From assembly GCA_033065855.1 (NCBI GenBank), contig JAVXUO010001037.1:186001-250000 (forward strand): 64,000 nucleotides of DNA. Reading direction: 5' to 3'. The translations under genes and the position numbers were made by a program. Shown here one piece after another: positions 36,116 through 46,792 of the stretch. The stretch's first letter is position 1; every line of letters begins with the position of its first letter. Under the pieces are notes generated by a model. That model was given only the letters and a program-made list of their open reading frames with translations. It was not told where the DNA came from and did not search any database. The DNA comes from Escallonia rubra. Taxonomy: Eukaryota > Streptophyta > Magnoliopsida > Escalloniales > Escalloniaceae.

Positions 36116-37349
36116 CTAAGTTATGATAAATTGTGATAGTTGTTAATGAGCCTTCTTGATAGTCATACTCCAGTTCTGAAAATCTTTGATAAATTGCTTT
36201 CATAAAGTACTTATATGTATAGTATCTCTTCTAAAAAAATGTTTACCAGGCTTAAATCGAAAAACCATGGCATACTTTTGAAACCCCAAAATACATTTTA
36301 GGGATATGGTATGTGTACTTACTGGGCCCCAAGCTCACTCTTTTTAAATGTTTTCAAGTGACCACTTAAATGAACCCGAGAGCTATGGGGGTAACGAGGA
36401 CGGAGTCGCAGGAGATGGTCGTCAGGGATTTAAGCCCTTATGAAAAATTGTTAATAGTCAGATATAATAGTAGTACTATTTCGTTTATGTTTTCAGAATT
36501 GTTCGGAGCTTAGGTCTCTATAAGATTTACTATGATTTTTGTTAGTTATTTATGGAGGAAATCATTAGAGACATATTGGAGAAATTATAAAGGTGATTTT
36601 AGAAATACTATCAAGGAGATAATTTTAAATTACTTAGTTATAGATTCTTGTGTACAGATTATAGTAAGGCCTGGCAAACCCCTGCGTGGATGTTCGAATG
36701 GGCCTGCGGCCGGTCACGGATCTAGCTCATAGGCCTACCCGTGGATTCGGGTCGTGAAAATCCATGCCCACATGATCGCATCTGGGTTCAAGCCACATAC
36801 ATGGCTACATCCTCAACCGTCTGATGGATGTTTACAGCAAATCGACCTACCTGGTTTACACCCACTACCTGTTCGACAAAATTCCTCAACCAGATCTCGT
36901 CTCGAGGATGACTTTAATAGTTGCGTACGCTTCTGCTAGAGATCCCAGATTCGCAAGAGATATATTTGACATAACCCCCTTTAGTATGCGAGATAGTGGG
37001 ATTCAAAGACATAAAGGGGACTGTGTATCCAATTGGTGTCCGGGATCCATGGATCTCATTAGGCGACGCCATGACCGGGAGATTGATAACATATTTGGGA
37101 TGGCTGAAAGGAGGGAGTGGCGGCGATGGTGGAAGAGCGGATGTAGTGTTGAGAAAGAAGAAAGAATGAAATTATGATTTATATTATAATGTCAAAGGAC
37201 GAGGTTAACCTCAATAAACCAAAAAATTAAAATTTGTAAAGGAGGGCATTTTTGTCCAAAAAAGTTGGGAAAAGTTATTTTCTTATCAAAAATAAGAAAA
37301 GATTAAAATGCGTGAAAAATGACTAAAATGCCCCTATTTTTGGGCACAC

Positions 37350-37499
37350 TAACGGCTGAAAGGAGACGGATGTCAGAAAAAGGACTGAACGGGGAAAATT
37401 TAATAGCTTAGCGACTATTTGTACTAATTTGGTAGTACATGGACTGGACTACACCCTCAAATGGCCTATAATACAAGGACCATTTGTGTTGTTTCCTCT
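37350..37499 (-). repeat. Right TIR of the Pack-MULE
   Basis: Inverted match to 33561-33710, including the CGTTCAGTCCTTTTTCTGAC region near the inner edge. Confidence 0.82.
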
Positions 37500-37809
37500 T
37501 TTTTCTTTTAATAATTTATGTTAATTAGTCTCCGCTGTATAAGTATGAGATGGTCACTTTTCCTTAAATCTCCGCTCACAATTCAACACATGTCACTAAT
37601 CACCCACTTCTAAAAATTACAAAATGACCCTGCAGCTTTCTGTAATTACAAAATGGTCCCAAAACTTCACATAATTGTATTTTGACGCCAAAACTATTTT
37701 AGCCTCTCATACTACACCAATTCTGGATTATCACTAGAGCTATCGCCCTTTTATTTTTCAGACCAACAGATAATTATTTCTAACACTCAGAAAAGTACGG
37801 GGTGTTACA

Positions 37810-38879
37810 TTCTCCCCATCTTAAAAAAAAGTCATCTCGAAATTTGATGTTTCTTAGATTGTTGCTCCTAATTATGTCCGGTCCATCAACGTACACTTCA
37901 AATATCAATATTCTTACATCGCAAGTTCCTTCATGACAGAGATAATTTCCACATATTTATGGTTACTAAAATAGTGTAAATCGATCTCTACGCTTCATCC
38001 TATCTCCATTTATACCATTATTGCTAAATACTGAAGCCGCACTTAATGCACAATGGTTGCAAAGTCCAAATGAATTATCATAATTGAGTGTAAGCCCAAT
38101 TAGAGACCGAGGTATTAGGTTTTTCCTCTGTTAAAAGAAATTTGATCTCGAATTTCATATTACGTATAATGTCTAACTACTATACTTTCTCTGCATAACG
38201 CTGATAACTACCAACATAGTAATCGAGCCACGTCTAACCTTCGCACCAAAATTCATGTCCCGCGAATACCCAAATGTAACACTTTAGTTTCAAATATTTA
38301 CACTAAGCTTAAACCTGTCAGGCAACCACTTGCGCTCTAACTGTTCCAAAACTTTACAAACGATGACTTAGCTAGCACGAAACTCACTAAAACATTACGG
38401 CACTCCAAATTCAATGCATATAAAATGAATTAAATCAATCTCAAACTCATCATGCTTCCATTGCATTATACTGATGATATACCAGACTCTACCTTTTGCA
38501 AAATGTACATAATAATAGCTAGCTTAACTTCAAGCCTAAGGTTTACAAAAGTATTAAGCAATGATCACATATGACTTGCACTCAACAAAATCCAAACCTG
38601 ATTACTAACTTCGATTCTCATCACCTCCCCAGCCTCATACTAGCATATAGGTGATCGAAATCTATGCCTATACAAAGAAGTCATAATTGAGGTCGTCTTA
38701 ACTTTAACATAGCCAATATAGAATAATCAATTCCTATAAGCACGTACACATCACATCAAACACGGAAAAACTGAAACCATTATACTTTCTCTGCACACTC
38801 TGATATCTCAAATCAAACAAGTACAAATTGTTACTGGATCCATCACAGAGAAACGTGTAAAATTCCGAAAGAAACTGTT
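37810..38879 (-). other. 3' internal region of a gypsy element with polypurine tract, non-coding
   Basis: Starts at the purine tract (sense GATGGGGAGAA) next to the 3' LTR. No pol domain could be read. The phrase TACTTTCTCTGCA with a degenerate GCTCTGATACCA-like word appears twice (about 38180-38210 and 38780-38810), possibly decayed primer-binding sites of this or related copies. Confidence 0.45.
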
Positions 38880-39854
38880 TTAAAAAGGATTTCCTTTAGC
38901 GACACTTTTAAGTTAAAATTTTAAAACCAAAACTTTTCCCTCTCCCTGTGCAATCATCTTCTTCCTCATACCAACCCAGTAGTATCTTTACCCGAACCAC
39001 TTCACAGGTTACATCCCACACTCACATACCCCATACCAGACACACACATGCACACCATATTCAATTTTCCACACTCATTCATGTACCTTCTCTTGCCTTC
39101 ACACCCACTGCCGTGAGGCAGTGGGTTTCCCTCCTCTTTTTCCTTTCTTTTCATCACCCTTATCTTCCTATATTACACACATACAACTCATTCCTTACCT
39201 CCAAAACTCACAGGAACATCCACCATACCACCACATTTATTCACACCTATACACTTGTTGACCACCCCCTCCCCCTCACGGCATACACCAATCTCACACA
39301 GTTTCTTATCCCCCTCCCTTTTTATACACACAAACAATACTCACCCCTTTACACCCGTTAACAGAACACACACGTTTGACTGCCCTGTTCACCCTCTCAT
39401 GCACCCACACCATGCTACACACCTACAATTTACCCACGTATATGGCTGCCTCGGTAGTTCATGCACTCTCACAAATGTCCGTGACGCACACACCCAGCAA
39501 CTACTCGCGCACGCACACGGCACCCTTAACGCACACACACACGGCTCACTCTAATGCATCCACAACTCTCATAAACCCATCTTTTCATGGTTTCCTCCCC
39601 AATCCTTTAAACATACCTGTGAGATGCATAGTCACAGCCACCATGGCTGTGACTTGTTGGGTTTTCCATCATTTCACTTCCCTGATTAAAATCTGTTCCC
39701 AACCTATCTTGGTTACACCTATAGGCCCACTGGGAGTCCAAATTCTCATAACACGTCGGCACATTCAACGGTCAACTTTTCAACGCTCACAAGCAGATCA
39801 AAGCGACGCATGCTCAAGTCACTTGAATTGCTCGTGAAACAACCTTGGCGTGCC

Positions 39855-39966
39855 TTCCCCCCTTAAGGGGGTTGGCCACCCTAGGGGGTCGGCCACCTTA
39901 GGGGTCAGCCACCTTAGGGGTTGGCCACCTTAAGGGGGTCGGCCACCTTGGGAGGGTCGGCCACCT
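39855..39966 (+). repeat. Minisatellite, about six units of 17-22 bp
   Basis: Units of the form TTAGGGGTCGGCCACC vary in the length of the G run. Confidence 0.85.
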
Positions 39967-40312
39967 ACCTTCACGACCGACGACCGTCGCTCGCGGTCGT
40001 GCGCCATAGTCTCACTGTCGTTCTCCGCGGCGCTCCATCGTCGCGGCGACCGTCGCTCATCGCCGCGCTCTATCGCCACGACCGTCGTTCTCTGCCGCTC
40101 TCCGTCGCCGCGATGATCATTGCTCGCGGCCGCGCGCCGTCCATACAACGCTGGCCGTCGCCCGCGCGTCGTCTCTGCGACGCCTGCCATCGCCCTCTCG
40201 TCGACTCCACGACGCTTGTCACCCGCGATTGCTCACCATCTCTGTGACCCCCATCGCCTGCGCCCGCGCATCGTCTTCGAGACACCCGTCGCTCGCACCC
40301 ATGCCCTGTCAC

Positions 40313-40490
40313 CTCACTCACTCCGACGTGCCCATAAGCCGCGCCACTGATACAGTCATGCCCCCAGGCTCTCTGTCACACTCTCGTGCCCCCAGCACCT
40401 CACTCACTCCGACGCGCCCATAAGTCGCACTGCTGATAGAGTCGCGCCCCCGGCTCAATGTCACACTACCATGCTCCTCACGTTGGTCCA
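40313..40490 (+). repeat. 91-bp imperfect tandem duplication
   Basis: Both copies contain TCACTCACTCCGACG, GCCCATAAG, CACTGATA or CTGCTGATA, and GCCCCC, in the same order. Confidence 0.75.
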
Positions 40491-40564
40491 TCCTTTCACC
40501 ACACCATGCGCACCTTGCCTTGGTCGTGGAACATGCTTCAACCCACTCCCCAGAGTGTGCAGCA

Positions 40565-41065
40565 TCCTGCAGGGATAAGCGACTCTTCCGGGACACTATC
40601 TCCGCCATGGAGCTTTTCAACTCCCTTTCCGCCAGGTAGACGGCTCCTCCGGGACGCTACCTCAGCCCGCCAGGTATACGGCTCCTCCGGGACGCTACCT
40701 CGGCCCGCCAGGTAGACGGCTCCTCCGGGATGCTACCTTGACGCGCTCCGAGTGCTTCGGCACAAGGACTCACCCGCGGGGATAGGCGACTCCTCCGGGA
40801 CACTCTCTCCGCCAGGGAGCTTTGAAACTCCCATTTCGCCAGGTAGACGGCTCCTCTGGGATTCTACCTTGACGCGCTCCGAGTGCTCCGGCACAAGGAC
40901 TCACCCGCGGGGATAGGTGACTCCTCCGGGATGCTACCTCGGCCCGTCAGGTAGACGGCTCCTCCGGGATGCTACCTTGACGGCTCCGAGTGCTCCGGCA
41001 CGAGGACTTATCTGCGGGATAGGCGACTCATCCGGGACACTATCTCTGCCAGGGTGTCTGTGTGA
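40565..41065 (+). repeat. Complex tandem repeats (45-bp units in about 145-bp supra-units)
   Basis: The short unit is CCAGGTAGACGGCTCCTCCG followed by GGAYGCTACCT. The longer period also includes GATAGGCGACTCCTCCGGGA and GCGCTCCGAGTGCTYCGGCA. Such arrays are common in the 3' untranslated region of Tat/Ogre elements. Confidence 0.8.
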
Positions 41066-41414
41066 CTGGCCTACGTGCTCCGGCACCGGGGGCTTCATCA
41101 GCACCCCTAAGGACTATGATCCCCGGGTCACTCCGAGACGAGAGTAGGTCTCCGGAGGGCATCGCGCGTAGTCCGTATGGCAGTTAGGCGTCGGGTCTTC
41201 CCCACCGCTACCAGGCCTGTGGGACTCTGCAAGGGCTTGGATTGGTGGCTAGATCAAGGGGTGTTCTCTGGCAACACCGACGTTGCGGGTGCCAGCCTTT
41301 TCAGACAGACAGAGCGACGCTGTGAGGAGCAGGCTGGGTGAATATGCGATCTGACAGTTTGTGGAGCACCGGCACCTATGGACCCCTCAGTGACGTATCA
41401 CTCCCAAGAAGCGC

Positions 41415-41427
41415 CACGTGTCACGTG
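41415..41427. promoter_or_regulatory. Paired G-box motifs upstream of the LTR TATA
   Basis: CACGTG occurs twice, separated by one base (41415-41420 and 41422-41427), and is followed by TGACATCATC. CACGTG is the core site of plant bZIP and bHLH factors. The spacing to the TATA is about 23 bp. Confidence 0.6.
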
Positions 41428-41449
41428 ATGACATCATCATCTAAACCTC

Positions 41450-41457
41450 TATAAATA
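41450..41457 (+). promoter_or_regulatory. TATA box of the Tat-like LTR
   Basis: TATAAATA in a CCTCTATAAATAGTGG context, the best TATA in this region, lies upstream of a TC-rich leader. Confidence 0.65.
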
Positions 41458-42346
41458 GTGGACTTTGGATTTCATTTTCAAGATAGAACTCTCTCATTCG
41501 ACATTTTCGCTTTCTCACTCTAGAATCCAAATCCTCTGAAATTCTAGAGAGAGAAACATACAGGACCTTGACTCTGGACCTAAGCATCAGACTGTGACTG
41601 TCGTCGTATATTCACCGTGTGCCGTCGCCTTTGCAGCACTGCCACCCTCATGCTCTGTCTGGGAAGCTCTTGGTCTCTGCCCTTGTTCCACCCTTGCTAT
41701 GTCCCACTTCAACATACTTGGCATCTGACTCGGATTGCATTCCTTGTGGCACCTCCACGTCGACTGCGAACCCACTTTCCTTGGCATCAAAATCTTATGA
41801 ACCCCGCAAGTAATACAAAGTGGAAAGGCTAGAAGCTTACCGGAGTCTCGCCAGAAATTCTTCGATCCTTCTTCAAATCTCTCTCTCTTTCTCGGTAACC
41901 CTTGCCGCCGCAATACTGAAGAGGGTATTAGGGTCGGCTGACATGGAGTATATGCAAATATATAACAACCCTAGGTTGTATAATTACAATAAATCCCCCT
42001 ACCAATTCGCAAGCCATTTAAATTCTACCCGGTACTTTCATGGTTACAAAAATATCCAAAATAGTTATTTATGAGAGGTGACGTATTAAAAGAATTTAAC
42101 GGGTTATTACTTAACCCCGCTACACTAATTCGTAACTAAAGTTGATAATAAAATATCGACGCTAACTATATGTATAAAATTGTCGCTAAAGGTTTCTAGA
42201 AAAAATACCAGTTAACGCTAATCCTTGCCAACGACATTAATCAATATCAATAATATATGTTATCGTTAAATTTTTCTTATGATTCTAAAATTGTCGCTAA
42301 AGATTTAAAATAACCGGCAAAAAATACCAAGGTTCGGGGTATTACA

Positions 42347-42656
42347 ACTTATATCGCGGGATTCTGTTCTAATTTGAAAGATCCAGCAAGAGCACCTTAA
42401 TAGAGGTTCTCTTAGGTGAACATGTTCGGCAAGTCTGTAATAGTATCTACACAAAATCACATGAGGGGGGAGCTAGAAGAGAAGGTATATAGAGGATATT
42501 GTAGCAGCTCTAAACCATGTGTAATGTTTGAGGATCCGCTCTTTTTGCCAAGCATGAAGATGGAAGAGCTGGAACCTTTCAACAATCAATTTGGTTACGG
42601 ATTCTAAATGCGCATGAAGTTTAGTAAGAGGTCTAGGCTGCACAAGTTTAAACCTC
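42347..42656. other. Unassigned flank of the CACTA element
   Basis: One short frame contains EDPLFLPSMKMEELEPFNN (42530-42590), but no family was recognised. The sequence continues beyond the CACTA insertion at 44604. Confidence 0.35.
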
Positions 42657-44603
42657 CACTACAAGAAAAATAGTTTTTAACGACGGACTTTTAGCGACGG
42701 AAGTATTTCCGTCGCTAAAAGTGGCCTTTACCGACGGATTTGTCCGTCAGTAAAAGTCCGTCGCTAAAAATCTTTACCCACAGAAAATTCCGTCGGTAAA
42801 GATTTTTAGCGACGGACTATTAGTGACGGATTATAGCCGACGGAATATCCGTCGCTAAATGATATTTTATAATTTTTCTCATTTTTTACCTTTTCTTTTC
42901 CCCGCATTAAAAGAACGGAAACCCTATTTTATTTCTCATTCTCCCCGCCGCTCCCCTGTCCCTCTCTCTTTCTCTCTAGATCTGTCTCTCAGTCTCTCAC
43001 CCGCACTCACCTCCACCGCCCACATTCGCAGCCCACTTTCGACGCCATCCCTACCCAATGCCACCTCCACCTCGCTGCCTCACTCCGACGCTACTGCCGC
43101 CCAACTCCCACGCAGTCCAAACAACGCATCTACTGCGTCGCTACTGCGTCCACCACCTCTGCTGCCGGCGACGAAGGCTAGTGCCGGCAAAGACTCCACG
43201 GAACCGGCCAAGACTCCACGGAACCGGCCAACATCCCTCTGCCAACGACGACGTTGAGGACTCCACCCGCCAACCATTTTGTCTTGTCGCCATTTGGGTA
43301 CGTATTCGCCCTCCTTTCCTGATTTCTTAAACTCTTGTGTATGTTTTTTATGGGGGGAAGGATGGCAGTAGCAGTAGAAGTAGGACGTAGCACATGGATT
43401 CTTGAACTTTTATCTTCTCGATTGCATTGCCATAAGCTGAGAGATTATCCCGGAAAAGATAGATTAAGATGTGGATCTCTGTTTTTCTAGAAATGATAAT
43501 GTCTTTAAAAAAGAATGACCCTATAATAAATTAAATTCTGCCTTTCTGGGTTGTTTCATTCTTAATTCCATCCATTTCTCTAATATAAGAAAATAGAAAC
43601 AGCACCAAAATGAATTATTTATGCTTAACAAACCAATTTTGGAGAGCATCTGTCTGGTCCTTACCAGTCAGTTTTTAGTGCCAAAATTGCTTGAAAAACG
43701 ATATCATAAGGTTCATTCGCCATGCATAAATCTATGTTTTTTTTTTCTTAAAGATATTCATGTTTGTATTTAGCTATTTTGGAATTTGAAATGTACTGTT
43801 GGTTCCAATTCTTAGGAGCTTGTTTGGTTATTAGGAAGCAATTTTGTTAATTATAGGAAGCATTTTTATGTATGTTGAATTATGAGGTAGAGGCCTGACA
43901 TAATAATGTGAATTATGAGGTAGAGGTGTGGCATATATAATGTAAAGTGTTAGTTACTGTAATATTTTATGTACGTTGAATTTATATCTCAACTAAATGA
44001 CCTTAAATATGTCTCGTTGTTGAAGGGCCAGCTTCTAGACTCAACTAAAGGACCATTATTTTGCTTTATGATAACTAGTTATTAGAAGTTTGTTTTTTCC
44101 TTGTTTTCTTGCTATGATACAAACCTGGTGCAGTTTATTCATTGTATTTCTTTTTCAAGTCTTATTCAATTTGAGGTTAAAGCTCTATAGATATAATGGG
44201 ATGATCACGCTTGAATCTATTGAGCGACGATCATGGCGTTATTGTCTGTCATATCAGAATTTGCTGTAAACCAAACTGACTAATAGATGGTGAATTGCGC
44301 CAGATTCTTAAATATAACAAGATTCTTAAATATAACAAGATTCTTACATTTTTTGAAGAAATTACAAAAATTAAAAAATACTTTTACTGACGGAATATTC
44401 CGTCGGTAAAAGAAATTATTTCCGTCGGTAAAAGTTTTACTTTAACCGACGGATTATCAATTTCCGTCACCAATCTTTTAGCAACGGCCTTTATTACAAC
44501 GGACTTTTAGCGACGGACAGTCCGTCACTAAAGTCTTTACCGACGGAAAATGGACTTTTAGCGACGAAAAAATCCGTCGCAAAAAGTCTCTTTTCTTGTA
44601 GTG
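42657..44603. mobile_element. Non-autonomous CACTA (En/Spm) transposon, 1.95 kb
   Basis: Termini are CACTACAAGAAAAATAG and, reverse-complemented, CACTACAAGAAAAGAGA, with the 3-bp TSD CTC on both sides (42654-42656 and 44604-44606). Both ends hold dense subterminal repeats of CCGACGGA and TTTAGCGACGGA in both orientations (42670-42860 and 44380-44590), the expected transposase-binding arrays. No transposase is present. The interior begins with a CT-rich leader, then a GC-rich open stretch (42950-43280) ending at an AT-rich transition with a GTACGT-type donor site, which looks like a captured or inherited first exon and promoter region. Confidence 0.93.
42950..43290 (+). pseudogene. GC-rich exon-like segment inside the CACTA element
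   Basis: An open frame from 42859 to 43257 encodes a Ser/Pro/Thr/Ala-rich stretch with no recognisable domain. A consensus-like donor GTACGT follows near 43297, and AT-rich intron-like DNA extends to about 44360. It may be a host first exon or 5' untranslated region carried by the transposon. The coding assignment is weak because low-complexity GC-rich DNA stays open by chance. Confidence 0.3.
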
Positions 44604-46792
44604 CTCCATGAGTTGTATCAAGGCTCAAACTCGTCAGTAACAAGTTATTTCAAGTCGGGGTGGGCGGGTGGGGAATCGATTGGGATCAGGCTCCTAAAGA
44701 TAGAGCATATTCATGGAAACAAGAAAAAGAGAAAACACCCAGTCAGTTAATCCTGCACTCTACAAGTGTTATCAAGTTCAAAACTCGACGGAGTGAGTTC
44801 TTTCAAGACAGGGAGACTTGATGGTGCAAAATTTCTAAGCAAGGGTGTTCTTGCAACAAGCCGATTTGTTATTCAGTACGGTCTTTAGTTCAAGTAGTGA
44901 GGAAATTTCTAGACTATACTTATCCATATATAGTAGGAAGGTCTGTTATTTCTCCATATAAGCAAGCATTTTGAGAATTATCAAAACACTAGAGTTGATG
45001 TATAATTTTTTCTGAAGCAGATATGCTTCTTTTTTTGTGAGACTCCATGGGTCTTCTTCTACATGTGACTCAAGGCTTGCCATCTTTTCTATCTATCCCT
45101 TCATTTTGTTCAATGCTAAGCAGCCCCAAAAATATTTTTTCATTTTTCGTAAACCCTAACCCTGCTTCTCAAGTAGAAACCCTATAAACCTAAGCCCTAG
45201 CTCCCCATCTTCGAGAGCAGGACAGCCTTAAATATCCTTTATTAGGGTCTGTCCTGCATCAATATGCCTCCATAATGTCTTAAAAGCTTTAATGTTGGAT
45301 GATCACCACACAGTTTGGGTATTTTCTGCTACACTGAGCCATAAGCTAAGCGGATATTAGTTCACGTGAAAGACCCGCAAAAACCATAAACATAATTGGT
45401 GTTAAGGTGGCCAATTCAGAAATTCTGGTTAGGCTCAATAGGACATATGTATCCATATCACATTCTCTAATAGAATACATCTGGAGTCTAAGTAGTTGTG
45501 TATAGCATAATTTTTAAAAAGTTGTATCCCGATTAAAATAATAGAACAATAAAGTATAGTTCCCTATGATATTTAATTTCAATTTTCCAAGAGACATGCT
45601 AGATTATATCTTCAAAGCCATGCAGTAGAAATGATATTGTACAATGACTACGTTGTTGTATTGATTAACTGCTCGGCCAAATGGACTGACAATATTTTAA
45701 GATAGAACCAAGTTTCTAGATGAAAAACGAATGAAGCTTACTGGAATTGATTATGTTACTCTAAACAACATTTATCTGCTTGTAAAGTGAACTGAAGGTT
45801 TTCTTGCTAAATTTGACAGATGTGATCATATAACCAATGTCCTTGTGCTTGTAATGATTCAGACAGGGCAACGACACAGGACATTGGCTGTTGCAACCAG
45901 TGAGGGAAAGCAATCTGCAGCTTTTTGCTTTAGCTTCAATATGGATTGCTAGCAAAGTAAGGGCATGTTCGTTCATGTTTTCTGTTTCTATATTTTGTAA
46001 CGACGAGACATAAGATGCCCTTTTTTTTGTTCGTTTACATTTGATCGATTTCATGTGGTAAAGAATGACTCAAACAGTGGAAAAAAGAAAAAAAAACACC
46101 TTTATAGGTGTTTCCTCTTTTATCCGACCGTGCTCAACCCTATGTCAGCTAGTTGGAGAAAAAAATCCTTTTTGATCCACATGTTCTCTGTTATCGTCAC
46201 ATCATGCCTCTCCCCCCCTCTCTCTCTCCCCCTCTCTCCCCCTCTCTCCATCCCCCTCCCACATTGCCACCATCAACCACGCGACTACCATACCACCATA
46301 ACCACAACCTCCTGGTCTTATTCCCACCACCATTCGCATCCCACAACCACCGTCGAACCATCGCATCACAATCCCCAATCACCACTAACACCATCAAAGC
46401 CTCTCCCACAACCACGATCTCATCTCCGCCGAACCTTCGCGACCACCCAAAACCACCGCAACACCATCCCCAACCACTACCAATACCTTCATAGCCTCAG
46501 CCATAACCATCGGATCTAATTTCCAGCAATCCTTCGCAACCCACAACCACCGAGGGAGGGAATGGAGCTAGAAATCATCCCGGGCAACACGATCCTCAAC
46601 CAGCATTACAGAAGATTCCACAACCACCCATCCTTTGCGATCCACAACCGAAACACCACCCTGTACCACCACTAACACAATCACATAATATCCCACGACC
46701 ACGGGAATTTCGTTTTGGTTAATCCTATGCGACCCACCACCGCAACAACACCCTGAACCACCACAAACACAATCACATAATATCGATCCCAC
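44604..46792. other. Unassigned sequence with a C/A-rich low-complexity block
   Basis: From 44610 to 44830 are two related stretches (CAAGTCGGGG and CAAGACAGGGAGA after repeated TATCAAG phrases) reminiscent of old LTR-element 3' regions. From 46200 to 46790 the DNA is dominated by CCACCAC and CACAACC words, with AACACAATCACATAATATC repeated at about 46672 and 46767. No coding frame is credible. Confidence 0.4.

Larger units (their letters stand above)
33886..36759 (+). mobile_element. Solo LTR inside the captured PPR fragment, 2.9 kb, TSD ATCCA
   Basis: Begins TGTAATACCTCGCACCTAG and ends GGGTCGTGAAA. The canonical CA terminus appears mutated. ATCCA flanks it at 33881-33885 and 36760-36764. 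It contains TTTAGCAACAATTATTCCCC near 33971, a TATA-like CATATATAAAGAG near 34238, the core ACTTACTGGGCCCCAAGCTC at 36317, and a second LTR-start-like TGTAATGCCCGAAATTT at 34071. No internal domain or primer site follows. Confidence 0.8.
33840..36998 (+). pseudogene. Captured N-terminal PPR-protein fragment, split by a solo LTR
   Basis: Before the insertion the frame reads GPIITRTIH (33859-33885). After it (36760 on) the frame gives AHMIASGFKPHT. Following one frameshift at about 36805 it reads YILNRLMDVYSKS, HYLFDKIPQPDLVSR and ARDIFDITPFSMRDS (to about 36998). These are successive PPR helices of the PLS type found in organelle RNA-binding proteins (a similar opening is known from the Arabidopsis At1g25360-type family; that link is from memory). 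The TSD ATCCA is part of the codons for Ile-His, so excising the LTR rejoins the reading frame. As a short, frameshifted fragment in a Pack-MULE it is not a functional editing factor. Confidence 0.75.
33561..37499. mobile_element. Pack-MULE carrying a PPR gene fragment
   Basis: Long terminal inverted repeats of about 150-180 bp are visible. The left reads AGAGGAGACAGCACAAATGG and continues with GGTCCTTGCACTATAAG. The right, reverse-complemented, reads AGAGGAAACAACACAAATGG and continues with GGTCCTTGTATTATAGG, and both reach CCGTTAGTGTG. Flanks are T-rich and consistent with a 9-bp TSD (TTTTTTTTT against TTTTTCTTT). Without the inserted solo LTR (33886-36759) the element is about 1.06 kb and contains PPR coding sequence but no transposase. 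Confidence 0.85.
27672..37809 (-). mobile_element. Gypsy 3' LTR, minus strand, holding two nested insertions
   Basis: In sense orientation the LTR starts at 37809 with TGTAACACCCCGTACTTTTC and ends at 27672 with CGGGTCAATACA. Removing the solo LTR (28295-31708) and the Pack-MULE (33561-37499) leaves about 2.8 kb of continuous LTR: 27672-28294, 31709-33560 and 37500-37809. Across the first insertion the sequence resumes at ATGAGCACAGGCAAAGCC, which parallels the LTR at 55590-55620. Immediately beyond 37809 is TTCTCCCCATCTT (sense AAGATGGGGAGAA), a polypurine tract, so this is the 3' LTR of an element whose body lies to the right. Confidence 0.75.
39840..41816 (+). mobile_element. GC-rich fragment of a Tat/Ogre-like LTR retrotransposon
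   Basis: It shows a strong compositional break from the AT-rich flanks. Contents in order: a 20-bp-class minisatellite, Arg/Cys-coding-looking GC-rich sequence with CGTCGC repeats but no stable frame, a 91-bp duplication, a block of 45-145-bp repeats, and an LTR-like promoter segment at about 41362-41815 with TATA and GGACCTAAGCATCAGA. The last phrase parallels CTCTGACTTAAGCATCAGAG in the LTRs of the element at 59141-63457, suggesting a related lineage. Exact edges are uncertain and no TSD was found. Confidence 0.5.
38880..42346 (-). mobile_element. Gypsy LTR, minus strand, interrupted by a Tat-like fragment
   Basis: The high end in sense reads TGTAATACCCCGAACCTTGG (42346) followed by AAATCTTTAGCGACAATTTT, a hallmark of the local LTRs. 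The low part (38890-39600) has TTTAGCGACAC and an ACAC-rich block homologous in type to those at 30550 and 32990. GC-rich sequence from about 39840 to 41816 interrupts it. The low terminus was not located. Confidence 0.55.

Noticed and set aside
34071-36759. TGTAATGCCCGAAATTT at 34071 as the start of the solo LTR
   Set aside because: The TSD ATCCA and the rejoined PPR frame place the true start at 33886. The inner word is a repeat of LTR-start-like sequence.
39921-40715. Several overlapping Arg/Ser/Pro-rich open frames on both strands
   Set aside because: GC-rich repetitive DNA with few stop codons in any frame. No frame shows conserved domain features.
45761-46054. 97-codon minus-strand frame
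   Set aside because: No recognisable motif, no plausible splice or promoter context, and typical of chance frames in this AT-rich DNA.
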